Below, piece after piece: positions 20,650-32,413 of a DNA stretch of 64,000 nucleotides. The position numbers were made by a program, and so were the translations under genes. The notes below the pieces were generated by a model. It was not told the origin of the DNA. It saw only the letters and a program-made list of their open reading frames with translations, and did no database searches. This stretch comes from Riptortus pedestris (lineage: Eukaryota; Arthropoda; Insecta; Hemiptera; Alydidae). The stretch is taken from contig CM032228.1 of NCBI GenBank assembly GCA_019009955.1, positions 229,189,501 through 229,253,500 on the forward strand, written 5' to 3'. The number at the start of each line of letters is the position of its first letter. The stretch's first letter is position 1.

Positions 20650-21200
20650 TATAACATATGTGGGCAACAACCGGCTCTCGAGACATTTTGAAAAACCCAG
20701 TTAAACAAAAATAATACACTACTTACTCCAAATGAGGAAGATAAGGAGAGATTTTTGCGTATGGCAGTACTTATAAATGCGAGCAGTAATTTTCAATGAT
20801 GAAAGTCCATAAATCAAAAAATCGTACAAGGCTGACAGACGATAATTTGGAAAATTCTATACGTTTTTGTATCAGTGGAATTAATCCAAACTTCGATGGA
20901 TTTGTTTCTCAAATTCATGCTGAAGTGTCCTATTGATTTCGGTGTCGCTATTTAACTTTCGTTATTTGTATTAATTAGAAATTTTATGATTTAATAATAA
21001 TGTTGAACTTATTTCCTTCATTTAATTTTGTTATTTTAATAAATTGCCGTATAATTTCATGGCTGATACCTATCGTTAAAAATTATGAACACTACTTTAA
21101 AATGCACTACTTTTAATAGCGGCCAGCAAACGTATTTGTTCTCTAAAGTTTGGTCCACAACAGGTTAAAAGGTTGCCCATACCTGGGCACTACTACTATT
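20650..21200 (+). mobile_element. hAT-derived remnant
   Basis: The left side reads GTGGGCAACAACCGGCTCTC and the right side AAAAGGTTGCCCATACCTGG, which resemble hAT ends pointing inward. In between is the transposase C-terminal remnant described next. I could not find a convincing 8-bp target duplication, so the boundaries are approximate. Confidence 0.6.
20814..20936 (+). pseudogene. hAT transposase C-terminal (dimerisation) remnant
   Basis: An open stretch ending in a stop reads KNRTRLTDDNLENSIRF, then INPNFDGFVSQIHAEVSY. This follows the usual end of hAT transposases: an R.RLTD..L...LR stretch, then P.....V....... at the terminus. Nothing upstream keeps the frame, so only the tail of the gene survives. 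Confidence 0.65.
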
Positions 21201-21342
21201 CATGTATGGTACGCAAAGAAAATATACTTCCCTTTATAGAAATAAAACATAGGGGAACCAATATCCAATTATTGTACAACCCAACAGACTTAAGTCCAAT
21301 GAATTGAGAGTTTCATATATTTTTTTTTCTATTATTATCTTT

Positions 21343-21466
21343 TTAGCAGATTTCCCTTAAGGGAAATCAGCTATTGAGGTTGTACTCATGACGGAATTTT
21401 CAAAATTTTTCTTCAAATGTCCATCGATCCTACCTAGTAGATGACGAAAATGAGGTCCGTTCAAAA

Positions 21467-21532
<66 letters not shown>

Positions 21533-22003
21533 CTGTTAACGCTCTAGCGGTCGCAATTTCTGTTTGATCGTTACCAAACTCGATAGTTAGTCGTTTTATG
21601 TAAAAAGAAAGAACAAGTTCGTTAACGGCTGAAATCGGACCAGGGGGGGGGGTTAGAGGGGAGTATTTTCGAAATATTTCCGTTACTATACGTACACATA
21701 CGTAAAAATTGTACAGAATCAATCTTATTGCATATTAATTTACTATAAATATTGGTATATATATTTATTCCCTATCTTGAATATTAACCGAGATATTTGC
21801 ATTTGTATTCTGCATGTGGTCGGCAAGAGTCGGCTATGTTCGGACATTCCGCCGAGAGCTCTGGCGGCCGATTCCGTAACTATTCGTCCCTCGCGAATAG
21901 GTTTAGAGGTTTCTTACTACTTCAGTTGTTATTAGGCAGATTTCTCTATTGTAAAACTTCACGTGGGAAATCTGCTTAGTTTACGCAGACCCTGCGTGAC
22001 TGA
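21343..22003 (-). mobile_element. Family H, short form, reverse copy
   Basis: Reads TTAGCAGATTTCCCTTAAGG at the left (its 3' end) and GCAGACCCTGCGTGACTGA at the right (its 5' end). It contains an (AT)n tract at 21471-21528. All blocks of the short form are in order. Confidence 0.88.
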
Positions 22004-22523
22004 CTTTTTTTTTCCCCCCAGAATAGATAAAGGATGTTGAACTGAGTTGACATAATCTGCCAAGAAGGGATGGGTCGATAAGGTGGTAGGGAGTATCAAA
22101 TATTAGGCGAGTAACCTTTAAAAGGTGTATCTTAATGGCCTATAAAATGTAGGTTTAGTTACTGCTCTCTCATCGGATTCCGATATTTTTTGACCTTTTG
22201 TTATTCTTTATTTCTACCGAAATTTCATTAGTGTTTTCCCACGAACTCCTTGATTGTTTGACCTTTACTAAGCAGTTCTCTGTTAAATTAATAAATATTC
22301 ACTCAAGATAAAATAAAGAAAAAACACAAAATGTTGAAATTCCAAAAAGATTCATTTAATCGAAAATATATGAGTAGGAGTTAATTAACTAATTCCTTTT
22401 TTTTTTTTTTTATTGAAGTTATTTCCGTAAAAGGTTTCAATACTTTTTATATTCTCATTTATTTAATCCATTCTTGTATTGGTTTAAGTTTGTTTTTATA
22501 TAGGTAGCTTTATATCTCGTGTA
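22004..22523. other. Interval with no recognised feature
   Basis: Contains poly-T runs and AT-rich DNA. I see no gene. Confidence 0.45.
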
Positions 22524-22965
22524 CGAATGTTAGCCATCCTTTCTTGGACTTAGTTAAATTCAAGTTTGGATCCTGGTTTATTTTTTAATATTTTTATTGA
22601 TTTGTTCCTGTTGTGTTGGTTAGAGTTTTGGTTTTTTGATTGAAGAAAAACAGGATTAAACTTACTGTTCTAACAAGGAGAGTGCTCGACCTTCCCCCCA
22701 TTTGAACGAAATTGTTTCAGCGTGTAGTACCAAATGTGAAACAAATTCTGTTAAAGCGAGAGAACGCACTTCTCAGGCGTTTGTCTAAAAAAAAAAAAAA
22801 AAAAAAAAATGTTAAAGATTGGCCTGAATGTATTATGGTGTTGCTAAGGCACACCCTTCTCAAGGGGTTTGCCGTGGCTCAGTGAGTACTGTCACTTTTT
22901 TTGTATCCAAGAGATTTGGAGATAGAATCTCGCCAGGATCGACTTCTTTTTTTTCTGGAATTTTC
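22524..22965 (+). repeat. SINE-like repeat, forward arm of an inverted pair
   Basis: Starts about CGAATGTTAGCCATCCTTTC and includes AAACTTACTGTTCTAACAAG, a 23-A run, AAAGATTGGCCTGAATG, and a tRNA-like GCCGTGGCTCAGTGAGTA near 22870. It matches the inverse of 23765-24200. Confidence 0.7.
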
Positions 22966-23764
22966 TTTTTCTTTTTTTTAATTAATGACATTTAGTTTTC
23001 AACTTGTTCCATACATTTTGAAGAAAATTCAAATGCTTCCTGTCAAACATATCATAGGCATAAGGAAATATTTAATATTTTACAATACTATTAATTGAAT
23101 ACATAAGTATATAACAATCATTAACAATAACCCGGATATTTTGATAATATTTTTAAATAGTTTTATTTTGCTTTATGCTTTTATTTGCATTTATTTTATT
23201 TACAATTAATTAAGGTATTTAAAATTTTCTAGTTTGTAGCGTAAACGTATTCTTTACAGTTTTATACGTTAGAGCTATACTTTCAATATGGTTGGCCTTG
23301 GATAACTAACGTATATTTCTATAATCAAGTTACAAAGTTTATTGGGGATGATAATAGTGTGGAAGAATAGAATGGATTTTAATACAATCCTCTCCGGATG
23401 ATATTTTGCGATTCTTTTCAATCAAGTACGAGCAGTTTAGGAGACGCTTGATACAGTTTTTAACTTGATGATAAAAATATACATTAGTGATCCAAGGACA
23501 ATCATAATGAAAATACAACTCTCTCAACTTTTAAATATCATTCTATATATTTATATTTTTCTATCATAAAGTTAAAAATTTTATCAAGCGTCTCAAAAAC
23601 TGCTGTTATAAAATTAAATATTTCCTTATACCTATTATTTTTTTGACAAAAACCATTCGAATTATCTTTAAATATATGGAACACGTTAAAAATTAAATGT
23701 CAATGATTAAAATAACTTTTTATTTATTCGTTAATATTAAATAAACGCCCTAGAAACAAAACGT
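22966..23764. other. AT-rich spacer between the inverted arms
   Basis: No repeat or gene is recognised. A 62-codon minus frame (23339-23527) has no family resemblance. Confidence 0.45.
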
Positions 23765-24200
23765 AAACAAATTCCAGGAAAAAATGTAGAAAGAATGTAG
23801 CCGAGCGAGATAATTATCTCCACATCTTATTTACATCGAAAATGGATACACAATAGTCGCACTACTTCGTGAGCCACCGTAACCCTTTGAAGGAAGCCTT
23901 AGCAGCTCCTCAAGATTTTTAGGCCAATCTTTAACAATTTTTTTTGAGCCTGAGAAGTGCGTCTTACCGCTTCAACAGAATTTGTTTCTCATTAGGTACT
24001 ACACACTGAAACAATTTCGTTCAAATCTGTAGGGTGGAAGGCCGTGCACTCTCTTTGTTAATACAGTAAGTTTGATCTTGTTTTTCTTGAATAAAAAAAA
24101 ACCCAACACAATAGGAACAAATCAACAAAAATAGTAAAAAATAAACCATGAGCCAAATTTAAATTTAACGAAGTCTAAGAAAGGATGGCTAACATTCGTT
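23765..24200 (-). repeat. SINE-like repeat, reverse arm of the inverted pair
   Basis: The inverse reads GGTGGCTCACGAAGTAG, then GGCCAATCTTTAAC in the plus sense, ATACAGTAAGTTTGATCTTG and AAGGATGGCTAACATTCG. A partial duplicate of its AAGGCCGTGCACTC word recurs at about 24241. Confidence 0.7.
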
Positions 24201-24259
24201 TTTAGGTAAGAGACTCAAGCTGTGCATGAAATACACAGGAAGGCCGTGCACTCCCCTTG

Positions 24260-24919
24260 AAGTCCTTACTCTAACACAAGCACGTGGGTATAACAATGGG
24301 GTAGTTGTCCCAAAATGAGTTGAGTAGGCACGGCTTATAGCACGACACCTAGTTCCACGAATACTCTTATCATGAAATTACAACAACATATTTGTATGTA
24401 ACAATTATCATATGACTGCAACTTTATCATAATTCAAGACGAACTAGGGTTATTAATGAACATTAAAAGACATGGAACGGTAACGAAAGGAGATTGTTGT
24501 GTTGTTCTAACTCACTAACTAATACATAGGTGAAAGATTGATTAGTAAAAATAGCAAAAAAAACTCTTCATTTAGTTTACAAGCTTAAAAATATTTCAAA
24601 AATAAATAGAGACTTGAAAAATAATTTTATGGAAGCAAAATTAGCTTTCAAACTATGGAAAACGAAATGATTAATCGAATTATAATACTATTGAAGACCG
24701 TCGTTACAGGCTAATCTTTGATTAAAGCTGGCATCGCATTACGGGCATGAGAACAGTATCATTTATACAAGCTGTATTTGTATACATTATTTGAAATTAA
24801 AATAAACATGAATCATAATTTATAACAGATAGATGAAATGTAAATAGTTTGTAATGCTAATCAGTTGACATTTGGATTATTACCCGTTGAACTGATGGCT
24901 TCACAGTAATATTATATAC

Positions 24920-24920
<1 letters not shown>
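24260..24920. other. Interval with no recognised feature
   Basis: Low-complexity AT-rich DNA with no coding or repeat signal that I can name. Confidence 0.45.
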
Positions 24921-24972
<52 letters not shown>

Positions 24973-25097
24973 TCTCACTCTCTCTCTCTCTCCCCCCTCT
25001 CTCTCTCTCTCTCTCACTCTCTCTCCCCCCCTCTCTCTCTCTCTCTCTCCCCCCCTCTCTCTCTCTCCCCCTCTCCCCTCTCTCTCTCTCTCTCCCC

Positions 25098-25137
<40 letters not shown>

Positions 25138-25154
25138 CATCTCACTCTCCCTCT
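24921..25154. repeat. (TC)n microsatellite, about 230 bp, with C-run interruptions
   Basis: Nearly pure TC repeats with CACTC and CCCCC interruptions. On the opposite strand it produces an artefactual Arg/Glu/Gly reading frame. Confidence 0.97.
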
Positions 25155-25159
25155 TTCGA

Positions 25160-25435
25160 TATTTTATTGCAAATGGACTCTCTTATATACGTTTTTTCAA
25201 TATCATGATTATTAACCAAGATATTTGCATGTTGTAGTTTTCGGTATTCAGTAAACCCCACTCCTACTCATGTTATATTAACAATAAGCTATTATGTCAT
25301 GAACCACTCTATTCTATGGTTAAATTCCAAATATTGTTCTCATTGTACTTTTACGTTTGGAGCTAAATGTAAATGCGCGTGCACGTGAGAAATCTGCGTT
25401 GTGAACCCAGCTCCTGCGTGACTAATATTGTATTA
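25160..25435 (-). repeat. Family H fragment, 5' half of the long form
   Basis: Contains GATTATTAACCAAGATATTTG, CCCACTCCTACTCATGTTAT and the 5' terminus GCTCCTGCGTGACTAA. The 3' half is missing. Confidence 0.75.
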
Positions 25436-25559
25436 TTGAACTTTTACTTTGTGAGATACATGGAAATACGTTATGTGATGATGGCGTCATTAATTATTAT
25501 GTTTTGTTCTTTACTCGAAAATGTTTATATTTTCGACAAATGATGATATTTTTTATTGA

Positions 25560-25917
25560 CTAAAATCGGACTTCGAATAGAGGGGGTTTGGAGAGTGAGG
25601 GGTTCGAAAATTCGAAATACCTCCGTTATTATGATTTGGGTCGTAAAATGTTAAATTACCAATCCTGTTAAACTATTAATGTTCTACAATTGTTATTCTA
25701 TGCATTTTTTCGTAACTAAAGTATTAGGTGAGTTATTCGTACTTTCATGTTTTCAGCCTTCAGTAAACCCCCTACTAACGAACTCGGGGAAACGCAGCCC
25801 CTCCATGACGGACTTTTTCATCATCTAATAGGGTTGGTTGATGGAGATTTGAGTGATAATTGCATTATGATTTCAATCTTAATGGCTGATGTCCTTCAGG
25901 GAATCTGCTGAATGAAT
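25560..25917 (-). repeat. Rearranged family H: reversed 5' half joined to a forward 3' end
   Basis: The left part is reverse-oriented H ending in its 5' terminus, CCTCCATGACGGACTTT at about 25826. It is followed at once by forward H 3' sequence (TCATCATCTAATAGGG, GGTTGATGGAGATTTG) ending GGGAATCTGCTGA. The same junction occurs at 36918-37195. Confidence 0.7.
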
Positions 25918-26049
25918 GTAGTCGGTTTGCAAGATTTCAGTTTTACAACATTGTGGACTGTATAATCATAGTCGCGATGATTTATCGTTGGTTTGTCAAA
26001 TAACGACCTCATGCAAATTCGCCCATTGTTGTCATATTTAATCCTCATG

Positions 26050-26980
26050 GATATACAGGATACTTAGATTAACACAATAGAAAAATACCAACAAGAAATG
26101 ATCATATACACTGATGGCTCGAAAATCGCTGGTTCATCCTCCTGTCCCTACTATGAAGAAAATGCCTGCCTAAACTTCGAGCTCAAAAAATTACCCGGCA
26201 AAAAAAGTCCTGATATGTACCGACTCGTTGTGAGCATTAAAGATATATTTAAGAAAAAATGCGTCCAAAAAATACATAGTTATGTACAAATGCTACTAGG
26301 CTTAAAAAGGTTAGTTACTCCATGTGGATTCCAAGCCACGTAGGAATAGATGGAAATGAAAAAGCAGATTTAGCAGCAAGAGAAGCCCACCAACTCGACT
26401 CCGTCACCCCAACAACAATTACATCTGCAGAGTTCTATCAACCACTCAAAGAAGATATTCATAAATACTGGCAACAAATGTAGAACGATACCCAAAATAT
26501 AATCTAAAACTTATTTATTACTTATTTTTACTTATTATATTACGTATTACTTACTTATTTTATTACATATTATTATTACTTACTTACTTTTTTATATTTT
26601 TATTTATTTAATTTTTCTTCCCCGCCCCCTTTCTATAGTTACATTTTCATTTATATATATTGTTCATTACCCTTTTTGCATTTCACTTTTTAATGACACT
26701 TTAATAATGAGTAAATCGCCTGCGTTGCGGAACTCATTTAACTTAAATAAAAAAAAAATAATCTAAATTTATTAAAACCTCTACCCGTCGATGCACAAAT
26801 TCGACAAGAAACGACAAAGGAGTCGGTCATACTAGGTCACGCAAGATTTACGCATAGTTATCTTATGTCAAAAGATAAAACAAAGAAATGTGGGAAGTGC
26901 ATGACAAATTTAACTATCTATCATATATTAATGTAATGCGTATAAAAATATTCGAAACGAATGGAATATTTCCAATAATA
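26050..26980 (+). pseudogene. LINE ORF2 C-terminal remnant: RNase H and zinc-finger-like tail
   Basis: IIYTDGSKIAGSSS at about 26098 is the start of an RNase H domain, with the first catalytic Asp in YTDGSK. After a frame change, WIPSHVGIDGNEKADLAARE at about 26318 is the domain's C-terminal signature. A retroposed insert (26509-26758) follows. Then, near 26820, ILGHARFTHSYLMSKDK and KKCGKCMTNLTIYHIL match the H/C-rich tail of I/Jockey-type LINE ORF2. Frameshifts and stops show it is dead. No reverse transcriptase domain lies just upstream, so the copy is 5'-truncated. Confidence 0.85.
26509..26758 (+). mobile_element. Retroposed insert with target duplication and A-tail
   Basis: About 250 bp, flanked on both sides by TAATCTAAA (26500-26508 and 26759-26767) and ending in ten A. 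The left two thirds are T/A low-complexity (CTTATTTATTACTTATT...), the rest is unrecognised (CGCCTGCGTTGCGGAACTCA). It interrupts the LINE remnant and so is younger than it. Confidence 0.7.
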
Positions 26981-27772
26981 TAGCAGTGGCCCCTTGGGAA
27001 TGATCCCAAAAAACTAGATAAATTATTTAATATTATGAAACTTACAAATTTGTATAAAGAAATTTAAATTTCTAATTTGCATTAAGAAATTTGTTGAACT
27101 CTTATTTAAATCGTTCAATTCTAAATATTGATATTAATGTGGATATAACAATATTTACAATTTAATCACAAAATGTAGGTACTTATCCAAAACGAGAGTT
27201 ATAGATATTACCTATCGGACGGTGATAACATAGTAGTTTTTCGCTCTAAAATCTTAAGTAACAATTAACATAATCCCCATGCTGACGATATGAGGTACGC
27301 ATGTTATTATGTCTCCTGTGAGCTTGCCATGGATTCATTACTGAGACTTCATTACTGGTGTATGTCAGCTGGAGTCTATATAACTCTGAAGTACTTTATT
27401 TTGGTAGTAAATTTTTATCGAATGTCTTCTGAATACAATAGTAGACTCAACTGCAACCCAGTTAGAATATTGTTACAAGTTTTAAGGTTTTTAATTTATG
27501 TAAATATTAATAGAATGTTTATTTTTAGGTAAGATGGAGTTATGTATTTGAAAGGCAGGTGCTTATTACGGCAGAAGGTAAGGTGTCTTTGCATTAATGT
27601 ATTTAATTTGGTTACTTAAAGAATAATAGTTTCCTTATAACCACTGTTTTTTTATTCATATTTGTTTTATCATAGTACCTTACTTATCTTTCACCCCACA
27701 TAATTATCACTGAAAACCGGTAATAATTTAATTTTTCAATCATTCAACGAGGAAAAGAGCGAGATAAGATAT
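26981..27772. other. Interval with no recognised feature
   Basis: AT-rich sequence. An 80-codon plus frame at 27290-27532 has no family resemblance. Confidence 0.4.
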
Positions 27773-27790
27773 TGTTGCGAAAATTAAATA

Positions 27791-27905
<115 letters not shown>

Positions 27906-28025
27906 CGTATCTGGAAAGTGTGACGTAGATCAAAGCAGCCGAAAGAATGTTCTAGGTCCGACCAGTGCCTTCCAGACAGACCTCGAATAGTCTAGACAAT
28001 TCCCCTTTGATGTATGCCGCCTCCC

Positions 28026-28033
28026 TATATAAA
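28026..28033 (+). promoter_or_regulatory. LTR TATA box
   Basis: TATATAAA about 250 bp into the LTR, just upstream of a GC-richer leader. The related LTR has ATTATAAAAGG at the matching place. Confidence 0.7.
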
Positions 28034-28506
28034 GAAGGGCTAGCCGTGAGCAGTCAGTTTTATTCTCACCTGTCTTGATGTTCACATCAGTGCTACAGTG
28101 CGACTTAGTACAGTGCGGTAAAGTGTTTTTATAAGAAGAACAGTGTTGTGCCGTGACTGTAAGTAACAGTTTAGTGCCGTGTTTAAGACAGTGCAGTGCC
28201 GCGAAGTAAAGGACAGTGCAGTGCCGCGAAGTAGAAGACAGTGCAGTGCCGCGAAGCAAAGGACAGTTCTGTGCCGTCTTTCTGTGAATTTCAGTGAATT
28301 ATTGGACTGTGACTCATTGAAGAACAGTAACGCTATCAGTGTATACTGTGAGTAGTTATTAAGAATAATCACCAAGTTTATTGTGCATTGTGAAATAAAT
28401 TTTGCAGTGATAAAAACTGTGAAACTTGCGAGTATTTAATTTTGCAATCCAAAAGAACTCTTATTAAAAACGTTTATTACTGATTTTGGTAATACAAAAC
28501 GTAACA

Positions 28507-29037
28507 ATATTTTATTACGATAGTATAATTGAGTTGCATAACTCGTGGTTTTGCCAAACTCAATACCGAAATGATTGTGTAAAAGCGTGTAATGATTCTT
28601 TAACTTTTATTCGAATTTAATATTTCTTGTATTCTTATGGTATATAGAAGGCTAATTCATTCTTTGGGGTACGTTAAGTGACTAATAACACGTCATATCT
28701 TTGAGGTTAAGAAATTTTGCATTATTTACTACAAACTGCCCTTTGCGTCACATATAATTTTTTTGATTTTTTTTTAATGTATATCCTTCTAAAATTAATT
28801 TGTGACTGAGTGTCTATAGAAAAATATGTGCCAAAATGAAGAACAATATAATATATCTAAAAAGCCCTTGCATTAACGGCAGAGGTAACTTTTATGATCG
28901 AAATGATTTGATTGAATTAAGCTATTACAGTTAATGTATAATCCAAATCGTCATGGAGTAATGTCTCAACCAAATGGATCAGGGTTTTTTCATTAGTTTC
29001 TTTTGGATAAGATGATGTTTGAATATATAAAATGTCC
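28507..29037. other. Interval with no recognised feature
   Basis: AT-rich DNA between the solo LTR and a family H copy. No coding signal. Confidence 0.45.
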
Positions 29038-29140
29038 TTTTTCGGAAATCAGCTATTCATATTGCACTTATGGCGGGAAACGGTCCTTCAAATGTTCATC
29101 GATCCTACCTAGGGTATGAATTAGTTATACGTGTGGGTTT

Positions 29141-29232
<92 letters not shown>

Positions 29233-29808
29233 TAAGTGTTTATCATAATGTCTGATATCAGACCGGGAGATGAGAACGGGGGGAACAAAAATCTGAAATA
29301 TCTCGCTTATGATGAGTCGGAATGAAAATCGTTATATAGTATGATCAATCTTTGCAATTTTTAAATTTTTATTTCCTATAATTCTGATTTCCAAGGACAT
29401 TATTTCCTACATTTTTCTCTGCCCCCACCCCTCTCCTAACTAATTTGAAGCTTAAATATGACCTATTGTTTCTTTGAGCAAAGAGGAAAGAAGGTATAGA
29501 GAAGGGGCCAAATAAATAAATAAAAATATCTCTAACTTTGTAATAGATTTAATTTTCAATAATGGTTGTTGAATAGGCTTATCATCTAATTCGAATATTA
29601 AACCAGAAACACTTCAGTTTACCCACCCTTCTACTAAATTAATTTTTATTTCTTGCATCTGACCCACCAGAAATCACGTGTGCATCTAAAATCTTAGGTC
29701 CTGTCTACAAAGGTTTTTTTTTTTTTTATTTTAGGAAAATTGTAGAATATACCTTGGAAGATCAATTGCAAGCCCAAATGTGGGAAATCTGATTAGTTTG
29801 TACAAAGG
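29038..29808 (-). mobile_element. Diverged family H copy with (GT)n in place of (AT)n
   Basis: CGGAAATCAGCTATTCATATTG and TTCATCGATCCTACCTAGGG mark the 3' part. GATATCAGACCGGGAGATGAG and CTGAAATATCTCGCTTATGA mark the 5' half, and GTGGGAAATCTGATTAGTTT near 29780 is close to the 5' end. The microsatellite at 29137-29231 is GT. Confidence 0.75.
29137..29231. repeat. (GT)n microsatellite
   Basis: About 95 bp of GT with a short GCGCGC interruption, at the position normally held by AT repeats in family H. Confidence 0.95.
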
Positions 29809-30006
29809 AGAAGCAACGACAGAAGTATTTCCAATTTTCTTAGAGGAACTTTAATCAAAAATTGAAATATTCAAACTACACGTAAGGATAGCAGTTTGAA
29901 TATTAATATAACCGAGCCAAACTTTACTCAAAGTATAATTAAGCCGAGTTTGAGAACGCGTGATTTAACATTTACGCCATACCTCTTGAATATATCTATC
30001 CCTTAA

Positions 30007-31113
30007 CTACACATGACATACAATCAGTACACTGCTCCATACCTGGAGTCTACCGGACTCCGGCTTTTTTGTAAGCACTATTAATAATATATTTACAAAA
30101 CTTTGCTACTAACCCCTTTTTTCAACATTCATTAGAGTTATGAAAAAGGAAAAAAAAGAAGAAGACACATCAATATTATTTTTGATTCGATAATAATAAA
30201 AAAAAATATTGTACATTACTTTACTTTTAACATTACCTATGCAATATCATTGAACAATATTTTTCTATTATTACTTTATTTTATATAACTACAATATAGT
30301 AAAAAACAAATAATTAACACATTTTAAAAGAATAAAAAATATTTAGTAAACAAGGACAAATACTGCAATATTCTCTTGGTTCTAACATTTTCTTGTCTTG
30401 CTTTGATTTAGGCTCTTCTTTTACATCAAGTATTCTACGGATGGTATCTTTTATGAACACCACTTGAACTTTTTTTTTACTGCAAAAGAATTTTTTTTCT
30501 TAGCTGCACTACTAAAACAATCAAGCCCAATATTTTTCTGCAATACCTGAATATTATCCCCATCCGTTCTCGGCGCAATCTCATCACGTATATTTTTTCC
30601 CACGGCCTGAAGACAATCCCCACCCTTATTCGGCTCAATTTCATCACATATTACCTTTTCTTGTTCGTGCTGAAGATAATCCCCATCTGTATTTGGCTCA
30701 ATTTCATCACCTATATTTTCCTGCTTGACTTCCACCTCACTGTCACTGGAGTGGTTGCTCTCCAATTCTTCGTCACTATAGTCAGAACACACATCATGGA
30801 GCCAACTATCAACAACTTCTTCAAAATCTTGGTCGGCAGGTGAGGCAAAAAAAGAACAAATGTAACTATCCAACACAGGTGGAGTCTTTCAGACTACCAC
30901 AAAAACAATAAGTTGCTACACACGTGGAGTCTCACAGACTCCAAAGGCCCACTAAAAACCAACAACCACCCGGGAAGAGGCTGAGGGTGGTACTGCTAGG
31001 AAGCTGACCTTGACCTAGGAGGGTAACAAGCCCTCCACCTCCATCCGACCTCCCCTCTGTTTTTCACAGAACTGGAAAGAGTGAGCGGAGTCTGAGAGAC
31101 TCCAGAAGTGTAG
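30007..31113 (-). mobile_element. piggyBac-like non-autonomous element bounded by TTAA
   Basis: The ends CTACAC and GTGTAG are each preceded or followed by TTAA (30003-30006 and 31114-31117), the target duplication typical of piggyBac. Inside is a fragment encoding an acidic, repeat-containing N-terminal region like that of piggyBac transposases. The catalytic domain is absent. Four copies of a GGAGTCT...AGACTCC palindrome lie near the ends. The empty site would have been CCCTTAAGGG, itself palindromic. Confidence 0.8.
30451..30890 (-). pseudogene. piggyBac transposase N-terminal fragment (acidic region)
   Basis: The 141-codon stretch begins without a good ATG (GTG TTG GAT is the earliest in-frame run after a stop). 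It reads FEEVVDSWLHDVCSDYSDEE, followed by an Asp/Glu/Ser-rich segment. It then has about three tandem copies of a 24-residue unit built on GDEIEPNTDGDYLQ (others CDEIEPNKGGDCLQ and RDEIAPRTDGDNIQ), and ends in a Lys-rich tail. Acidic N-termini are usual in piggyBac enzymes; the tandem unit is not something I recognise. The remaining 400 or so residues of the enzyme are gone. Confidence 0.65.
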
Positions 31114-31117
31114 TTAA

Positions 31118-31573
31118 GGGCTATACTATACATGTATAACACTTCGATGTTATACTATCCTAGATTTTCCTTAAAGCCTCACAATGAAAGATTCAGCCAG
31201 ATATTACAAAATGGATCTGTGTTACTTACAGAACTTGGCTTTGCTAAACCGATGTCCATCTACGCAGCGACGTGGTTAACTAAGCAGATGTCACCTATTT
31301 CAAGTGTGTCACGAATTTGCATTTATCTCAAAACGTAAAATTTCAATGAATTGGCATTCTTAACCTTCAGTTCCACGTATCCGATTTACACTTCAAGGGA
31401 CTGTCGTCATACATCTCACGACAGGCTGACATTGTAGGCCTCCCCGTGAAAAAAAAAAGAATAATTGCCGAAATTTGGCTATTTTAGAGTCACATTCCAA
31501 CACATGGCAAATCTGCTTAGTTTAAAAATTTGATTTGATTAATTGAATGCGATATAAATCTAAATAAAAAAAG
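31118..31573. repeat. Patchwork of short family H pieces
   Basis: AACTAAGCAGATGTCACC near 31277, TTTGCATTTATCTCAAAACG near 31315 and ATGGCAAATCTGCTTAGTTT near 31505 are all family H words, in disturbed order. No gene is visible. Confidence 0.55.
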
Positions 31574-32356
31574 TCCGTCACGCAGGGGCTTCGTAAACTA
31601 AGCAGATTTCCCTCGTGAAGTTTAGTAATAGATAAATATACATACTGCTAACACAACAACACCGTGAATAAATACAAACGGAAATAAATGTTTCATCCAA
31701 TTTCAATAACCTGCCGACAGGAAGCGTAAGGTTAGAAATGTAAACGAACGGGTCGGCCTGCGTCACACCGGAAAGAAAAACAATTACTGAAATATATCAG
31801 AATATAACACATTAATTTTATTGAGAACTATTTACTATATCTATTAGTGTAATTTATAATGGGTCAGAATAATTGTTATCTCAATCAATAAAATTTTAGT
31901 AGTCCAAAACTTTAAGATGGGGGGGGGAGTCACCAGGGCATATTTGCATGTTACTCGTATTATTAAAGTCTCTTGAATACAATTTTTGGTATTTAAACTT
32001 CCAATTATGTGATTTATTATGTAGCAGAGTATTGTTTACGTAACATGAGTAGAAGTGGCGGTTTGCTGAAAACTGAAAAATGCAAATATCTCGGTTAATA
32101 TTCAAGATAGAGAATAAATGTATATACAATATTTATAGTAAATTTAATTTGTAATAAGATTGATTCTGTATACTTTTTCGATATGGCGAATAGAACAGAG
32201 ATATTTCGAATTTTCGAAAATCCTTCCCTCTAAACCCCCCCTCCCCGTGGTCCTATTTCAGCCGTTAACGAACTTGATCTTTCTTTTTACATAAAACGAT
32301 TAAATATCGAGTTTGGTAACGATCAAACAAAAATTGCGACCGCTAGAGCGGTAACA

Positions 32357-32413
<57 letters not shown>

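Noticed and set aside
24919..25140. 73-codon Arg/Glu/Gly-rich frame
   Set aside because: It is only the translation of the (TC)n microsatellite.
27930..28375. Two overlapping minus-strand frames rich in ALHC/TVL words
   Set aside because: They translate the tandem 25-bp leader repeats of the solo LTR on the wrong strand.
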